Position numbers and translations under genes: made by a program
The notes under the pieces: model-generated
Database searches by the model: none
Told to the model about the DNA's origin: nothing
What the model saw: the letters and a program-made list of their open reading frames with translations, nothing else
Shown: in pieces, positions 11,718 to 22,155 of the stretch
Layout: each line of letters starts with the position of its first letter
How positions within the stretch are numbered: position 1 is the stretch's first letter
NCBI GenBank assembly: GCA_914767715.1
Contig: OU612069.1
Location: 12,709,387-12,769,386 of the forward strand
Direction of reading: 5' to 3'
From: Membranipora membranacea
Taxonomy: Eukaryota; Bryozoa; Gymnolaemata; Cheilostomatida; Membraniporidae
Length of the DNA stretch: 60,000 bases

Positions 11718-12412
11718 CACAGAGTAAGGATAAGCAGAGGGGACACTTCAATGATCGTTATAGTGCCTGCGGTTTTTGATTCACTGGGGGAAAATTGTGC
11801 ACAGCTGGATGCCAAAAACTCATTATCTCTATATGTTATAATGGCATTTTTCTTGCAGACATCCCTACCTTTGATGGGCCATAATTCATTCTGTATTTAT
11901 CCTAAAGACTGATTTCCAACTTTGCTGGAATGTCCAAGCTTCAAGCTATACACCATATTATTGTCATTTTTTGCTAGGATTCATAGGCTAATAGTAATCC
12001 AGGTTTTTGAAATGAATTTTGTCATATAGATTTACATGTGACAATTGCTGGTCATCAAAATTAGGAAATGTCCGTGCATTGACCTAAGCCCTATGTAAAT
12101 CTATATGATAAAACTCATTTTAAAAACCTGGATTACTCATAGCCTATGTATCCTAGCAAAAAATGACAATAATTTGGTGTATAGCTCGAAGATTGGACAT
12201 TTCAGAAAAGTTAGAAATCAGTCTTTAGGATAAATACAGAATGAATTATGACCTATCAAAGGTGGCTATGTCTGCGTGACAAAACTCCACTGTAACTTAT
12301 ATATATTCTGAAATTGGCAGGTGGCCAGATTGATGAATTTCCCCCAGTGGATAAAAACCGCAGGCACTATGACGATCATTGAAGTGTCCCCTCTGCTTAT
12401 CCTTACTCTGTG
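11718..12412. mobile_element. Foldback (long-TIR) element, 695 bp, 7-bp TSD
   Basis: The ends are perfect inverted copies (CACAGAGTAAGG...CCTTACTCTGTG) and the arms remain complementary for several hundred bases, for example GGGGACACTTCAATGATCG against CGATCATTGAAGTGTCCCC. The target ATCACAT is duplicated at 11711-11717 and 12413-12419. No transposase is encoded. Seven-base target duplications are uncommon; Dada-type elements make 6-7, but the superfamily cannot be assigned here. Confidence 0.85.
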
Positions 12413-12788
12413 ATCACATATTAGAACATCCGTTCACAATATTTTGATGATTTAGTCAGGCAGATAACTCCATAATATGCATATCTTCACTCATACCAGC
12501 TTTTTCGGCCCATTGTGTCTCCGCACCTATCCGCACCTATCTCAGCTCTGTCCTGTATGGGTAGCGGGTGCCTACCGCAGGCATAGCTCAATTAGACTTC
12601 TCAATCTAATCTTGAGCATCCTTTTCACTGAGGGAACACTGCAACATTCTTGTTTTCATCGGGTCTAACTCACTCATGACATTTACTTCGTGCCTTATGT
12701 TTTCGTTGGTTTTGAGCCCCTCAATACTGATTCCAAGGAAGTGTCGCAACATTCTCATTTCAACATCGTGAATAAATTCAACTTAACT

Positions 12789-13350
12789 TAGGTTTTGTCA
12801 ATAGCTGCTACATTCTGCTGTTCTCATGTCCTGCTAACATGTCATTTTCATATCTAGCCTATAGGAGTCTAATGGAATTATTTGACACAGGATTAATTTC
12901 GATGGTCAATAGCGATAATTGCTGCAGGAAATCACGAGGTTGATTGATATCAGTCGATATCGATAGGTCGATTTCGATTCAGGCCATATATTGGCTCGAT
13001 ATGATAATCGTTTCTATGATATGGGTTGATATCAGGTGGTTCATTATCGATATACAATACATATCGCGGTAGGTCGTTTTCAATGTAGACCATATTCCGT
13101 GGGGTCAATTATAACACAATTTTCATGTAATGGTTGTCTCACCATGGTAAATGGAAAGACAACTACCATAACAATAGGCAATTATTGCTAGATTACTCTG
13201 ATGTAGACCTAGACCCAGATGTAGTCTTTCTTGAAACATGCAATATCGGAATGTGATCACCCTTTTTTCGGTTATGATCAATGACTTACTAGCAACTCCC
13301 CACAGCATTTATTGAAAGGTTTGGTTCTGTGTAGTGGTTAACGTAATGAG
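12789..13350 (+). repeat. Type-2 repeat copy a, GATATC/ATCGAT-rich
   Basis: A second repeat type with AGGTTTTGTCAATAGCTGCTAC, then a GATATCGAT-rich palindromic patch (12945-13065), then ATGGTTGTCTCACCATGGTAAATGG. Copies occur at 19205-19505 (partial) and 19960-20530, each next to a type-1 module, so the two form a higher-order unit. Confidence 0.65.
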
Positions 13351-13379
13351 TAAGACAAACCAGATCAAAACAATTATAA

Positions 13380-13576
13380 TAACAATTCTGTTTGATTCAA
13401 AGCCTGAAAATATATATCTCTTATGTAACGAGACAAACTCAATCAATGCCCAGCCACCTACATCTGTCACCCATTTTAGAAAACTCATTCAGAATATTTG
13501 GTGGTATAATCGAACTGCTAAGAAGATAGAAAAAGAAGAGGCACTTGACACTGCGTCAAACCGATCGCCAATTTTC
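13380..13576 (+). repeat. Array module 10, exon-like block truncated at duplication join
   Basis: It starts in the TTTGATTCAAAGCCTGAA segment, keeps CATTTTAG|AAAACTCATTC and stays open through IQNIWWYNRTA. It is cut at CCAATTTTC, just before where the CAG|GT donor would be, and is fused there to the hairpin opening the duplicated block. Confidence 0.65.
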
Positions 13577-13859
13577 GCCTGCATTCGTAGTTGCTTCCTA
13601 TCCACTGGTCATGTCGAGGCCAGTGGGAGGTAGCAACTCGCATGTAGGCAATCGCATTAAACTTGATCTAGGGTTTATCTAGAGATTTAGATGTGCAGGT
13701 GAATGATGAGGTTATATGAAAAATAAAAAAACCTAGCGCAAGTCAGCACCTTAGATAGAGCTGCCGAAACGCCAGCAATGCTGCCCTTGTACTACCATTG
13801 GCTGTTAGAGTCCGAGTTTCCTTTCACTGGTACAAAAACATTGACAGTAAATTCATAGC

Positions 13860-14203
13860 CTTCTTTGTACACCTTTTAATGTCAGAACCTCCGCTAAATA
13901 CATATGAGTAACAATGGATGTTAACTCAGATTAGCTTGGTTTCTCAAATCAAAAGCTGGTTAATTGTGATGTTGATTATAAAATGCTTTGATAGTCGATC
14001 AGGCTTCTTTTGTATAAAAAGTTACAATAGCTTATCTAGATTCAATGACTCAATTTAAGAATCGTGTTTGTTACATTTCTGTTGCCGTTGTAGTAGAAAA
14101 GCTGTTCTAAATAATTGGTGGTACAACCAAACTGCGAAGATCTCATAACGGACGGCACTTCACACCACGTCATAACAGACTTTACCGATCTGCCCAGTAT
14201 CAG
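13860..14203 (+). repeat. Array module 11, near twin of module 5
   Basis: Exon-like block 14097-14203 is 107 bases with CAG|GTACGC, as in module 5. The AGTCTAGCGG segment is slightly shortened (CTTATCTAGATTC). A C tract follows at about 14391-14407. Confidence 0.7.
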
Positions 14204-14631
14204 GTACGCTTACCACAACATTTTTTGCATATTACTTTTTAAAAAAAATGAATATAGGCCTGAAACCATTTGAGAGAGGTTATAGGGGGGAGGCGGGGGG
14301 GGGATTGGCAGGTTTTGCTGCAGCATCAAGCACTTTCCGACTTGTTCATCCAACTATACTTTTCAATAATTACCAATAACTTAACCTGGTGCCCCCCCCC
14401 CCCCCCCGCTCCAATAGCAACAGTATATTAAGGGTATAGCATACTACGCTGAAGTCAGGTGTTTTATAATCGCCTCCAATCTAGAGTAACAGAATTTTCA
14501 GACCCAAATTTGCTCCATGCAAGTTTATCTAGGCCTTTAGTTCTGTGAATGAGTTAAAAAGCTTGAAAAACAGCTAAAACAGTTCCATGTTTATATCTAG
14601 CATTAAAACAGCAAGAATATGTACATATCTT

Positions 14632-14905
14632 GTTTGTTCCCCTAACAATTTCAGAACCTATGCTAAATACTTTTAAGAAACAATAGATCTTAACTCTGGT
14701 TAGCCTAGTTCTACGATTTTCAAACGTTTTATTGGTTTTATTGGTTTATTTATGACAATCACAATAGCAAGTCTAGCGGTGATTCAGATTCAAAGCCTGA
14801 ACAAAATTATCTGTTACGCAACAAGCTAATTCAGCGTCCAGCCAACTTCATCTCTGTCAGCCATCCTAGAAAAGCCATCTAGAAAACATCGTACTGTAGC
14901 CTAAT
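14632..14905 (+). repeat. Array module 12, near twin of module 6
   Basis: Same degraded donor as module 6. An 8-base difference near 14805 changes the reading frame relative to module 6, which argues against present coding use of this copy. Confidence 0.65.
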
Positions 14906-15521
14906 CAAACCAATGAACTCCCTCATGTCGATGTTAATATTGCCTTGGAGTTGTCATCTTAAATTACAGTTATAGTTGGCGGATTAAATGACATCACTAT
15001 TAGCAGACAGGTGCAAAAAACAAGGACGACATCCATCTATGGACCGCTATAGAGTTTTTGATTTTTCAACTCATTGTTGCTACGCGCTGGTTTAACTAGA
15101 GATTTAGTTGAGCAGGTGATGAGGTTATATGAAAATAAAAAAAACTGGCATATGTCTGTACCTTTGATAGAGCGGACGGAATACCAGCTATGCTTCCTTT
15201 ATACTACCTTTGGCTGTTTTAGTCCCAGTTCCTTTTCTCTGATGTAATAACATTGACAGTAGTTTCACTGCCTTCTGTGTTCCCCAAATAATGTCAGAGC
15301 CTCTCAATGACAACAAAATATTTCCTGACTAAATATCCCAGAAGATACTAAATCTGAGAAAATTACCTCAAATCTAAAGTGGAGTTTTCTGACCCAATTT
15401 TGCTCCATGCGGGTTTATCTAGGATTTCTAGGAATTTTGAACTGTGAAGGTGTTGAAATGTTTGAACGACGGCTAAAACACTTCCAGGGGTTCCTATTGC
15501 TAGCATAAAAACATTGATCAT

Positions 15522-15897
15522 TTGTTTGTTCCCCTAACAAGTGAAGAACCTATGCTAAATACTTTTATGAAGTGATAGATCTTAATTCTGATTAGCCTAG
15601 TTTTACAAATTGAATGCTGGTCCATTACGGGTTTTCAACTGTTTTAATAATCAGATTTCTTTGGTTTGAAACAATTGCAATAGCAATTCTAGCCGGTGAC
15701 TTTGTTTGATTCAAAGCCTGAACTAAATTATCGCTCATATTTTCTACGCAACAAGTTAATCCAATGTCCAGCCAGCAACATCTCTGTCACCCATTTTTGA
15801 AAAGCCGTTCAGAATATTTGGTGGGGTAATCAAACTGCTAAGAAGCTAAAAAATAAGCTGCACCAAACACCAAGTCAAATCGATTTCCCATTTTCAG
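15522..15897 (+). repeat. Array module 13 with open 98-base block, acceptor AG lost
   Basis: The block 15800-15897 ends TTTTCAG|GTAAGT and is open in the same frame as module 8 (KAVQNIWWGNQTAKK...). The acceptor has changed from TTTTAG to TTTTTG, so it could not be spliced there as an internal exon. It could still serve as part of a first exon. Confidence 0.65.
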
Positions 15898-16194
15898 GTA
15901 AGTGTACCATGCCACAAATTTGTTTACATATCATTTTATAAAATAGTAGAGGGGTGATTTTTGGGCCTCCATGTCAAGTGCATTCCAAGTTGGGTGACCA
16001 TTTATATTTTTACCTGCAAGAAAAACTCTGGGGGTGGGGGATTCGTTGCAAAATCAAGCGCTATCTGTGTTGTACATCCAATAAATCTTAGAAATTAGTA
16101 AATACCTGTGTCAATATTCTACTGCTAACCAAAAATAAAAATAACTAACCCAATGCCGCCCTCAAGCCCCTGAGATCAACAAAACAGTTCTGGA

Positions 16195-16830
16195 CAAAGG
16201 TTGTGCCAGTAGCCCCAAATCTCAAAAGCTGCAGCCTGATGATCTCACGTTTTGTTGATTTGTGGCGTTGACATATTTCATAAAATCAAACCAGCGTAAG
16301 ACAGCACCTTCCATGCAGCTGCTAAAATAGAATTACCTTACTTTTGCTCAGTGTTAATAAATAAGTTCAGCGAAAGCTTGGCTGTTAACATCCCGTTACA
16401 TTCCGTGGTTAATTACATTATGAATACATGTATGTACACAGATCTTTGTTTGTTCCCCTTATTATTTCTGAACCTATGCTAAATACCTTTATGAAACAAT
16501 AGATCTTTAAATCATATTAGCCTAGTTTCATAAATAATTGTGTGCCCACAGCTATGGTGATGATGGACTACTTTCTGATTGCCAATCAGGTTTATTTAGT
16601 TTGGAATAATACGATAGCTGGTCTAGCGGTAGTCTGAGCCCCTCCAGACCCTCCCCCCCCCCCCTTTGTCAGACGGGTGACTCTGATTGATTTGGAGCCA
16701 GACTGTATGAAACGAACAATTCAATTAAAAGTCCATCCATCCATTTATTTTGTTTGTTATAGAAAAGTTGTTCAGACAGATCGTCACTCCACCAGCGCCT
16801 ACTGATCTTCCAGAATCAGGTGAGAGTAAC
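16195..16830 (+). repeat. Array module 14 with spacer (pair member 1)
   Basis: Spacer plus module core (from about 16447). Exon-like block 16763-16819 (57 bases) between TGTTATAG and ATCAG|GTGAGA. Its sequence GTTCAGACAGATCGTCACTCC marks the short-block subfamily. Closely matches 17225-17885. Confidence 0.65.
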
Positions 16831-16862
16831 AATGTAACATTATGAATAAATACCAGAACCCT

Positions 16863-17070
16863 GCTTGTTCCACTCATTATCTCAGAACCAATGCTATATA
16901 CTAATTAGAAACAATGGATTTTATCTCAGATTAGCTTAGGTTCACAAATTGAAAGTTTGTCCGTTACGGTTATTGATTAACAAGTGCTCCCATAGTCAAT
17001 CAGGTTTCTTCATCTCTATGACAGTCAGTCTAGCGGGTGGCTCTGTTCGAATCGAAGCTTCACGGGGAGT
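16863..17070 (+). repeat. Array module 15, truncated
   Basis: Core begins GCTTGTTCCACTCATTATCTCAGAACC but is cut in the GATTCGAATCGAAGC segment and joined directly to the G-rich post-donor spacer, so the exon-like block is deleted. Confidence 0.55.
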
Positions 17071-17224
17071 GGGTGGGGGATGGATGGCTTTATTGCAGAA
17101 TCAAGCGCATCCTGAATTTTACCCAAGAAATCTAAGATTTTATTAAATACCTATGTCTATATTCTACTGCCAACCCAAGATAAATCTAGCTAACCCAATG
17201 CTCCCCCTCCCGCCCTGGAGATCA

Positions 17225-17885
17225 GCACAACAGCTCTAGACAAAGGCTATGCCCGTAGCCCCCACATCTCCAAAACCTGCAGCCCTGATGATCTCATGTT
17301 GTGTTGATTTGTGGTGTTGACATATTCTGGAAAATCAAACCGGCGCAAGACAGGACCTTCCATGAAGCTGCTAAAATAGAAACACCTTAAAATACCTTTG
17401 CTTAGTATAGATATTTATATTGATATTCAGTGAACGCTGGGCTGTTCACATCAAGTTCTTTTCTGTGGTATAAAAACATAATTAATATGTATACAGATCG
17501 TGTTTGCTCCCTAACAATTTCCGAACCTAGGCTAAATACTTTTATTGAACAATAGATCTTAAATCAGATTATCCTAGTTTCACAAATTGTGTTTGTCTGC
17601 TATACTGTTGATGGACTACTGTTCCGACTGTGAATCATGTTTATTTTATTTTGAAAAATACGATAGCTGGTCTAGCGGTAGTCTGAGCCCCTAGACTATT
17701 CCCCCCCCCCTTTGTCTGACTGGTGACTCTGTTTGATTCAGAGCCTGACTGTATGAAACGAACAATTCAATTAAAAGTCCATCCATCAATTTCTTTTGCT
17801 TGTTATAGAAAAGCTGTTCCGACAGATCGTCACTCCACCTCATACCAGGGCTTACAGATTGTCCAGTAACAGGTAAGAGTCCCAA
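17225..17885 (+). repeat. Array module 16 with spacer (pair member 2)
   Basis: Core from about 17508; exon-like block 17809-17872 (64 bases) between TGTTATAG and TAACAG|GTAAGA. It is open in one frame (EKLFRQIVTPPH...), but sister copies do not all keep that frame. Confidence 0.65.
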
Positions 17886-17991
17886 AGTATTATTTACACA
17901 TTAATTTTAAGACAGTTGTGTGTAGCTTGTTAGAAAATGGGGAGGGCAGGGTGGGAGGATCCACTTCGGTTCAGGTACTTTCCAAGTTGCT

Positions 17992-18023
17992 ACCATAGAC
18001 TTAATTATTATTAAGTCTATGGT
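17992..18023. repeat. Mini-hairpin made of piggyBac-like MITE ends
   Basis: ACCATAGACTTAAT at 17992-18005 and its perfect complement at 18010-18023 flank a 4-base loop. The arms match the terminal repeats of the TTAA-flanked MITE at 44801-45278, so this looks like a copy that lost its interior. Confidence 0.6.
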
Positions 18024-18281
18024 CGCTACTTTAAAGCCAAGTTATTGTAAGATATATTAATAACCTACAGAAGAGGCTTATTGACCGGGCCAAGTTCATA
18101 TCAGATGTTGACATGATCTGAAAATAAAAATCTGCCTCAAGACAGTCCCTTCCATAGAGCTGAGAAAATAAAAAAGCCTCAAAATACATAACTTAATTCT
18201 AGTGATGATAAACATGCTCTCGTAACAATGGACAATGAGTGCCTATCGCTGCTAAAATATTTAGAATAACTACAGACCATT

Positions 18282-18421
18282 GTTTGTTCTCCTAACTATG
18301 TCAGAATGTATGCTAAAGACCTTTATGAAGCTTGAGATAATTCGGTTTGGGGGGGGGGCGCTTTACAAATTGAATGCTGGTACTCAATGGGTTTTTATTA
18401 TTACTGTCTTGATAATCAGGT
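18282..18421 (+). repeat. Array module 17, 5' part (split by foldback element)
   Basis: Module landmarks run to GATAATCAGGTTTAA, where a TTAA-flanked element is inserted. The module resumes after 19094 with AACAAATACAAGAGCGCCTCTAGCGG and fades near 19200 into type-2 copy b. Confidence 0.6.
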
Positions 18422-18574
18422 TTAAAGACTTTGTTTGAGGCTGCTGTTTTGTATCACATCTTATAATCACAGCTTTATAATCCAAATATTGAGGAAGTTA
18501 TGGCCTCTCAAACTTCCAAGGTGACGGCAATTTATCGGCAGTAAGAATCAGCCGGCAATCCCTAGGGTACGTCA

Positions 18575-18778
18575 CTAATATTGATGATCAAAATGTTCAA
18601 ATCTGTAACGGTCTCGAACCCAGGTCCAAATGGCTTTGCAGGCGACACCGCTAATACTGAGCTATATTGTCTACTGGCTAACCTAGTTGGTCCAAGTGGC
18701 GTGATGGTAGTGTCGTTGCCTACAGGTATGGGGACCCTGGGTTCTATTCCCACCCAGGTCTGAATTTTGATCATCATC
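18575..18778. mobile_element. Inverted pair of tRNA-SINE ends inside the foldback
   Basis: The right half has box A-like GTGGCGTGATGGTAGTGTCG and box B-like GGGTTCTATTCCC; the left half has the reverse form (CTCGAACCCAGGTCC). Outer edges TTGATGATCAAAAT and ATTTTGATCATCA are also complementary. Similar short frames on both strands are a by-product of this symmetry. Confidence 0.55.
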
Positions 18779-18821
18779 TTATCTGTGTGACTATTAGTGT
18801 ATTAACTAATAACTCATAATG

Positions 18822-18976
18822 AGGTGATTGCCTTCAATCGGCATTGGGAATAAGCTGATGTTTCCCCTGGGGTATGTCACAACCACATCTATGCCACATG
18901 TCTGTGGTTGTGACATACCCCAGGGGAAACATCCGCTTATTCCCAATGCCGATTGAAGGCAATCACCTTGGAAGTT
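18822..18976. repeat. Strong inner hairpin, about 60-base arms
   Basis: GATTGCCTTCAATCGGCATT...GGTATGTCACAACCACA is followed, after a short loop near 18892-18902, by its near-perfect complement ending in GAAGGCAATC. A third, diverged version of the arm occurs in the left arm of the larger foldback (18525-18570). Confidence 0.75.
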
Positions 18977-19204
18977 TGAGAGGCCATAACTTCCTCAATA
19001 TTTGGATTATAAAGCTGAAAATCGCTCACATGATAGAATAAAATATGGAGAATAAGATGTGATACAAAAGAGCAGCCTCAAACAAAGTCTTTAAAACAAA
19101 TACAAGAGCGCCTCTAGCGGATAATTTTTTAATCGTGGATGTGCTACAAACCAAACTCACACAATGTCCAGCAGCCAGGTAGAAAAAATGTGTAGTATTT
19201 ATAT

Positions 19205-19505
19205 TAGGTGTAGACCATTATTTTGGTGGGTCGATTAATAGACTATTTTCACGTAATAGTTGTCTCCCCATGGTAAATGGCTGAAAATTATCATATTTAT
19301 AGGCGATTATTGCTAGATATCTCTGATGTCACCCTCTCTGTCTTGAAACATTCAATATCAGAATGTGATCACTCCCAATTACGTTTGTGACCGATATCAA
19401 TATAATTTTTATTTCCAATATATCGTTTTGACTTGCTAGTAATTTCACACAGCACTAGTAGAGATGTTTAGTTTTGTGTCTTGGTCGACACGATAAGTAA
19501 GATAT
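19205..19505 (+). repeat. Type-2 repeat copy b (partial)
   Basis: Matches copy a from TGTAGACCATTATTTTGGTGG through CCCATGGTAAATGG and ATGTGATCACTCCCAATTACG. The 5' GATATC-rich patch is absent. Confidence 0.6.
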
Positions 19506-19544
19506 GCCAGTACAAGTCAGCACCTTCCATAGAGCAGCCAAAAA

Positions 19545-19895
19545 ACTTTGTTTATTGCCGTAACAATTTCAGAACCTATGCTAAAAACCTTTATGAAGGT
19601 TTAGATGCTAATTCAGATTATCATAGTTGGTCAATTCGAATGCTGGTCCTCTACGGTTTTTATTATCAACAGGTTTCTTTGGTTTATAAAAATTACAATA
19701 GCACTGCTAGCGGGTGATTCTTTGTTATCCAAAGTCTTCTAATTACGCTCGAATATTTTACTGATCAAACTTATTCAATGTCCAGCCAGTTAGAAAAAAT
19801 AGGAGACATTTATATTACGCAGGCCGTACATTTTAGAACATTTGTTCAAAATATTTTGATGGTATAGTCAAGCAGATAAGTTCATAATACACATA
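19545..19895 (+). repeat. Array module 18, donor lost
   Basis: Has CAGAACCTATGCTAAAAACC, a short ATTACAATAGCACTGCTAGCGGG block and CATTTTAGAACATTTGTTC. Like module 9 it precedes a type-2 repeat, so 11.46-13.39 kb and 19.55-20.70 kb are related as composite units. Confidence 0.6.
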
Positions 19896-19959
19896 TCTTC
19901 ATTTCACATCGTACAAGGTTTTACCAATCATCGCGTAAAAATCCACTGATCATTTTAGG

Positions 19960-20530
19960 TTTTGTCAATTACTGCTACAGTCTGCTGTTCTAACGTTCGG
20001 TCATCGTGTAATTTCACATCTATTCTTGAGAATGGAATTTTCTGACACAGTATTGCTCTTTGATGGCCAATAGAATTAAGTGTTGCAGGATATCAAGATA
20101 TTGATCAATATTGGTCGATATCAGGTGGGACGTTTTTGTTTCAGGCATTATTTAATTGCTCGATTGATATTCGTTGCTACGATATTGGTTGATATCAGAC
20201 GGTTCATTATCGATATACAGTAAATTTCTCGGAGGGGCGTTTTCAATATAGACCATTTATTTTGGTGAGACAATTATTGGACCACTTTCTTGCTATGGTT
20301 GTCTTCTCATGGTAAATGGAAAGGCAATTACCATATTTATAGGAAATGATTGCTAGATTTCTCTGATGTCGACATACAATATCAAAATGTGATTACCCTT
20401 AATTTCGGTTATGATCGATATCAATAATATACTTTGTTGCCATAATATCATTTGACTTGTTAGCAATTTCACACAGCACTAATCAGGAGGTTTGGTTCTG
20501 TGTATTAGTTAACATATAAACAGTAAGACA
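19960..20530 (+). repeat. Type-2 repeat copy c, full length
   Basis: Matches copy a over its whole length, including the GATATC-rich patch (20090-20215) and CTCATGGTAAATGGAAAGGC. Followed, as in copy a, by a type-1 module fragment. Confidence 0.65.
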
Positions 20531-20639
20531 AGCCAGAACAAATCAGGACCTTCCAAAGCGCAGCAAAATAGAAACCTCACAAAACAATTAATTTGCCAAG
20601 TGAAAATATACGGAATTCAGTGAACAGCCCTTGTATTAC

Positions 20640-20785
20640 AATGGGCTGTTTGGGTTTGAGTTCCTGCAGTTTGTTTGATAACATTAAGAAAATGTACTAT
20701 GTTTGTTCCTGTAACAACATCAAAGCCTATGCTAAATACTTTTATGATGTTGTATCTGAAACTAGGGTTTTAGGATGACCAATAC
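20640..20785 (+). repeat. Array module 19, fragment
   Basis: Spacer with box B-like GGGTTTGAGTTCC, then GTTTGTTCCTGTAACAACATCAAAGCCTATGCTAAATAC; truncated soon after. The 61-codon frame across it shows no domain. Confidence 0.45.
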
Positions 20786-21400
20786 AACTAAACTCATCAA
20801 TACAATCGATAGAACAGGCTCACCTCAAAAAAACTGTTACAAATATCTGATTTCTCAAGCAAGATCCTCTCAGTGCAAAGCTATCAGTTGAGTGTCCTCT
20901 CTACTAGCCGCCAGCCTTTTGGGGAGACTCTAGAAGTAATATAATGAGTTATCTGGCTGTCCTCATGAGTATACATGTTGTAAAACAAACAGTCATATGT
21001 AGAGTCCCTTTCCCAATCTCGTCTTCTTCTTTTTGTTTTGCCTTTTCAGTTTATTTTCTTTTTGCAGTTTTGTTGTAGCGTCTTACGTTTTGTTTGGATC
21101 CATAATATGGTAGATTAAATATGTATTTTAGTTGGTGCAAAGGTATAACATGATTCCTCAGTACGAAATATGATGGTAGTCTGCACTATCTGTTTGCTGC
21201 TATGTGACTGCCTCGTTTCTGGCTGAGTCATGTTATTTATATCAGGGCCCCTCCCTGTTTATACCTTTGTACTGCAACCAGGGAGGGTGGGATACCACCC
21301 TCCCTGCTGCAACTACATGTAAACTGGGAGTTGCTTTCACTTGATTTGTGGAGGGGCAACTCCAAAGTGATTTCCAATGGCTATTAGAATTCGGGTTATT
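20786..21400. other. Non-module DNA with a GC-rich hairpin
   Basis: No gene seen. A perfect 12-base stem, CAGGGAGGGTGG / CCACCCTCCCTG around GATA, lies at 21279-21306, just after CCCCTCCCTG at 21248-21257, which could pair in competition with it. Confidence 0.5.
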
Positions 21401-21404
21401 TTCA

Positions 21405-21526
21405 ATATAACAATAGGACAATAGATTTTAACTCAGATTAGCCTTGTTTTATAAGTTGAATGCTGCTGCTGGTCCTTCATGGTTTTGATCATCAACAGTT
21501 TTTCATAATCATCATATTTCTCAGGT
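21405..21526 (+). repeat. Array module 20, interrupted by a MITE
   Basis: Core landmarks (CTCAGATTAGCCTTGTTTTATAAG, GAATGCTGCTGCTGGTCC) end at the TTAA that flanks the foldback element beginning at 21531. Confidence 0.5.
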
Positions 21527-21530
21527 TTAA

Positions 21531-22005
21531 ACACAGACTTAATAATAAACCTAGACAGGACACTATATGGAGCATTAGCATTGAGGCACTGAGGAAGTTA
21601 ACTGTGGGAAACGTAACGTCATTGGAAGGTGTAGAAGCAATGATGCTATCATTGATTTACTGTCCAAAATTAAGGTTATTTGTCAATAACTCGATCAATT
21701 TTGATCGGATTTTAAGTTTGAAAATTACAATAGAGTGAGCAGCTTGTCTTGAACAGTTTGATACTAATTTTAGGCAAAATAATTTTTTGATGAAGAAACA
21801 ACATCAAGTTGATAACAAGATGCTGCTGATTGTAAAGCAATTTTCAAATTCAAATTCCGATCAAAATTAATTGGGTTATGAACAAAAAACCTTCATTATG
21901 GACAGCAAATCAATGATAGCATCATAGCTTCTACACCTTCCAACGACGTTATGTTGCCCCACAATTAGGTGCCTCACTTTAGTTGTATATAGTGTGCTGT
22001 CTAGG
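21531..22005. mobile_element. Diverged piggyBac-like MITE, right end truncated
   Basis: Same family as 44801-45278, sharing ATAAACCTAGACAGGACAC, a conserved CATTGGAAGGTGTAGAA segment and long inverted arms. It follows a TTAA at 21527-21530. The right end stops at GTGCTGTCTAGGTCC, where a SINE begins, so the right target copy is missing. Confidence 0.65.
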
Positions 22006-22155
22006 TCCTGTCGCACTCCAGTACAAGGTAGGAGTGGGCAAGCTAGGCTATTGTCTGGAGAGCTCACCTCCTTTAGCAGCATGTGTAGTGACCGGGATTC
22101 GAACTGGCAACCCTCAGATTGTGTCAGGCTGGTAAGGTGGGCTTTTGGTTTAACG
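22005..22155 (-). mobile_element. tRNA-like SINE, minus strand (family with 30.9 kb copy)
   Basis: A reversed box B (GACCGGGATTCGAACTGG) lies near 22090-22107. The body GGGCAAGCTAGG...GAGAGCTCACCTCC matches, on the opposite strand, the copy at 30835-31020. Confidence 0.55.

Larger units (their letters stand above)
13577..15910 (+). repeat. Derived copy of the 7.16-10.99 kb block (modules 11-13)
   Basis: Order and sequence follow the source block closely. It has two internal deletions relative to it, joining near 14360-14370 and near 15300. This shows array growth by block duplication and shrinkage by deletion. Confidence 0.75.
18426..19090. mobile_element. Nested foldback element at a TTAA target
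   Basis: A 19-base perfect terminal inverted repeat (AGACTTTGTTTGAGGCTGC) is flanked by TTAA on both sides (18422-18425, 19091-19094). The arms extend inward through CAAATATTGAGGAAGTTATGGCC and its complement. The loop holds an inverted SINE pair and a second strong hairpin. TTAA targeting suggests piggyBac or Kolobok-type mobilisation; no transposase is present. Confidence 0.75.

Noticed and set aside
18562-18777. Overlapping genes on both strands, both starting MMIK
   Set aside because: The symmetry comes from an inverted SINE pair within a palindrome; neither frame has a domain.
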